NCBI RefSeq assembly: GCF_005885675.1
Contig: NZ_VANR01000002.1
Span: forward strand, 372,001 to 436,000
Length of the DNA stretch: 64,000 nt
Direction: 5' to 3'
From: Polaribacter aestuariivivens
GTDB lineage: Bacteria; Bacteroidota; Bacteroidia; Flavobacteriales; Flavobacteriaceae
The first letter of the stretch is position 1. The number at the start of each line of letters is the position of its first letter. The position numbers and the translations under genes were made by a program. Shown here piece after piece: positions 61,761 through 64,000 of the stretch. The notes under the pieces are model-generated. The model made no database searches and was not told the DNA's origin. It was given only the letters and a program-made list of their open reading frames with translations.

Positions 61761-64000
61761 GTGAAAAAACTCTTTCTAATCTTTTTTTGTATTCCTATTG
61801 TTGCCTTTGCTCAAAAAACAACCATTTTAAAAGGAACAGTAAAAAACAAAGAAAAACAACCCATAGAAAATGTTTCCGTAAAATTTGGAAATACTGGAAC
61901 TACTACAGATGAATCTGGTAATTATTCTATTAGAATACCTCTAAATGAAGAAATTACGATTATTTACAGACATGTTTCTTACAAACCATTCACAAAAAAA
62001 ATTACGGCAAAAAGCAGAAATGGAATTCGTTTTTCACCAATTTTATCATTAAAAATAGAAAAATTAGAAACCATTGTTGTAAAAGATCGTAAAAAAGAAG
62101 CACAAGGAATTATTAAAATTGATGCGAACAAAGCTAAAAATATTGTTGGCCCAAATGCTGGTGTAGAAAATGTTTTAATGACTTTGCCTGGAGTAAACAA
62201 TAATAACGAATTAAGTACACAATACAATGTTCGTGGTGGAAATTTTGATGAAAACCTGGTCTATGTAAATGGAATTGAAGTGTACAGGCCTTTTTTAATT
62301 CGTTCTGGACAGCAAGAAGGCTTGAGTTTTATCAACTCTAACATGGTACAAAACATTAATTTTTCAGCTGGTGGCTTTCAAGCTAAATATGGTGATAAAC
62401 TATCTTCTGTGTTAGATATTACCTATAGAAAACCTAGAGAAAAAGCAACAACTGTTGAAGCTAGTTCATTAGGTGGAAGTGCCACTTTCGAAGGAAATTT
62501 TCTTAATAATAAATTAAATGTTTTAACAGGTGTAAGGTATAGAGACAATAGCCTTTTTGTAAATAGCAAACAAATTGAAACTAATTTTAGACCACGTTTT
62601 ACAGACTTACAATCTTATATTTCTTACGATTTTTCAGAAAACTTTACTCTAAGTTATTTGAGTAATTTTTCGATGAATAATTACAATTATCAACCCATTT
62701 CTAGAAGAACTCGTTTTGGAACAGTTGCAGATCCTTTAGAGTTAATTGTGTTTTATCAAGGTAAAGAAGAAAATAATTATTTAACTCTTTTTAATGCTTT
62801 ATCTGCAAAATTTGAGGCGAATGAAAACTTATCTTTTACAACAACTGTTTCTAGTTACAATACCCAAGAAGAAGAATACTATGATATATTAGCTTCATAT
62901 AACTTAGGAGAAGTAGATGCTAATATTGGCTCTGAAGATTTTGGAGAAGTAGATTTTGCACAAGGAATAGGCTCACAACTAAACCATGCTCGTAACGATT
63001 TAGATGCGTTAATAAATAACATACAAATTAGAGGAAGTTATAAAAAAAACAGACAACAATTAGATTTTGGTGTAAAATATCAAAACGAAGATATTCGTGA
63101 ACGTATTCGTGAATGGGAAGTTATAGATTCTTTAGGCTTTTCTGTTCGTCCGCCAAATAGTTCTGGTAATAATCAACCTTATGAACCTTTTGAAGGTCCA
63201 ATCATACCTTTTCAAAACATTAGAGAAGACAATAATGTACAAATACATAGAATTTCTGGTTTCGTACAATTTAACGAACGCTTGTTTTGGAATGATAATG
63301 AAGTTTGGTACAATATTGGAGTGAGAGCACAAAATTGGACAGTTTCTGCAAACGGAAGAAACTCTAAAAATCAAACAATTATTAGTCCTAGAGCACAGTT
63401 TGCTATTAAACCTAGTTGGAAAACAGATATGTTATTTCGTTTTTCTGGAGGTTGGTACTCGCAACCACCTTCTTACAGAGAACTAAAAGATTTTTACGGA
63501 AAAATTAATGAAAATGTGAAAGCGCAAAAGTCTATTCATTTTGTAGCAGGGATGGATTATAGTTTTGATATGTGGGAAAGACCTTTTAAATTGACTACAG
63601 AGTTGTATTATAAAGATTTATCTAACGTAAATGCTTATTCTGTAGACAATGTAAGAATTAGGTACAGAGCAGACAATGTTACTACTGCTTTTGCCCATGG
63701 TTTAGATGTTCGCTTAAATGGAGAGTTTGTTCCTGGTAGCGAAAGTTGGGTAAGTTTAGGTTATTTAAAAACTGAAGAAAATATTGATAATAGAGGTAAT
63801 ATTTCTAGACCTTCTGATCAACGATTAAAATTTGGTATTTTGTTTCAAGATTATGTACCTAATTTACCTAATTTAAAAGCATATTTAAATTTAGTTTACA
63901 ATACTGGAGTTCCTGGAGGAGCACCTGCTTACGCAGATGTATATCAATTTCAAGAACGCTTAAGAGATTATAAAAGAGCAGATTTGGGTGTTTCTTATAT
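61761..64000 (+). CDS. TonB-dependent receptor with CarboxypepD_reg-like domain (3' end cut by window edge)
   Basis: The GTG start at 61761 begins MKKLFLIFFCIPIVAFAQ. 746 codons are visible with no stop; the barrel end is outside the window. A carboxypeptidase-regulatory-like domain (about 20-105; VSVKFGNTGTTTDESGNYSI) precedes the plug domain (about 115-225), with GPNAGVENVLMTLPGVNNNN, STQYNVRGGNFDENLVYVNG and GGFQAKYGDKLSSVLDI. Alternating barrel strands follow to the edge. It is an active outer-membrane importer of an unknown ligand; no SusD partner is visible in the window. It follows the M23 gene by 6 bp. Confidence 0.9.
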   Translation, partial: MKKLFLIFFCIPIVAFAQKTTILKGTVKNKEKQPIENVSVKFGNTGTTTDESGNYSIRIPLNEEITIIYRHVSYKPFTKKITAKSRNGIRFSPILSLKIEKLETIVVKDRKKEAQGIIKIDANKAKNIVGPNAGVENVLMTLPGVNNNNELSTQYNVRGGNFDENLVYVNGIEVYRPFLIRSGQQEGLSFINSNMVQNINFSAGGFQAKYGDKLSSVLDITYRKPREKATTVEASSLGGSATFEGNFLNNKLNVLTGVRYRDNSLFVNSKQIETNFRPRFTDLQSYISYDFSENFTLSYLSNFSMNNYNYQPISRRTRFGTVADPLELIVFYQGKEENNYLTLFNALSAKFEANENLSFTTTVSSYNTQEEEYYDILASYNLGEVDANIGSEDFGEVDFAQGIGSQLNHARNDLDALINNIQIRGSYKKNRQQLDFGVKYQNEDIRERIREWEVIDSLGFSVRPPNSSGNNQPYEPFEGPIIPFQNIREDNNVQIHRISGFVQFNERLFWNDNEVWYNIGVRAQNWTVSANGRNSKNQTIISPRAQFAIKPSWKTDMLFRFSGGWYSQPPSYRELKDFYGKINENVKAQKSIHFVAGMDYSFDMWERPFKLTTELYYKDLSNVNAYSVDNVRIRYRADNVTTAFAHGLDVRLNGEFVPGSESWVSLGYLKTEENIDNRGNISRPSDQRLKFGILFQDYVPNLPNLKAYLNLVYNTGVPGGAPAYADVYQFQERLRDYKRADLGVSY

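Overview
The window looks like a piece of chromosome from a marine-type Flavobacteriaceae bacterium (Polaribacter or Tenacibaculum-like; the genus is inferred). The DNA is strongly AT-rich. Promoters carry the Bacteroidota -7 element TAnnTTTG and Shine-Dalgarno sites are mostly absent. Family markers include PorV/PorQ-type and TonB-dependent outer membrane proteins, a DUF4105 protein, TPR histidine kinases and ECF sigma/anti-sigma pairs. No tRNA, rRNA, transposase or CRISPR array was seen.

Layout. 1-5000: ribosomal operon rpsF-rpsR-rplI (rplI cut by the window edge), alanine dehydrogenase, and an ECF sigma / anti-sigma / outer-membrane-protein operon. 4972-5983: a phage-abortive-infection (AbiC-like) gene broken by two homopolymer frameshifts and framed by a near-perfect 31-bp inverted repeat. 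5990-15400: priA, a small lipoprotein gene set among hairpin-rich intergenic DNA, an RNA methyltransferase, a second methyltransferase with a ZIP metal transporter, and a lipoprotein / TPR-histidine kinase / LuxR-type regulator system. Two copies of the same palindrome-derived site sit at matching distances upstream of both parts of that system. 15371-25400: recQ, then kdsD-tatC-AhpD-like-lptB, pssA, a YheT-type hydrolase, a PorV/PorQ-like barrel and a DUF4105 protein.

25370-52941 is the dominant feature. It holds an initiating sugar-phosphate transferase with its own promoter, followed upstream by a 24-gene, about 26-kb gene run read right to left with no gap above 14 bp. The run encodes a Wzm/Wzt ABC exporter whose ATPase has a C-terminal extension, a TylF-type O-methyltransferase and two further methyltransferases, about 13 glycosyltransferases, a nonulosonic (sialic-type) acid module (NeuB, NeuC, NeuA homologues), a glutamine-dependent amidotransferase (AsnB-like), a Wzy/WaaL-like membrane protein and a PaaK/CapK-like adenylating enzyme. 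Together these should build and export a long, acidic, partly methylated and possibly amidated surface glycan.

53056-64000: GNAT acetyltransferase, aroQ, two tandem paralogous outer-membrane barrels, a secreted protein of unknown function, a TM2-domain protein, xerD, then rny, a 6S-RNA-like structured RNA, zapA and a ZapB-like coiled coil (one leftward unit). Rightward from there come an M23 peptidase and a TonB-dependent receptor that runs off the window edge.

The observations most worth following up are the paired regulator sites of the three-component system, the inverted repeat around the broken abi gene, the 6S-like RNA beside zapA, and the unusual combination of export, capping, amidation and sialic-acid genes in the polysaccharide run.
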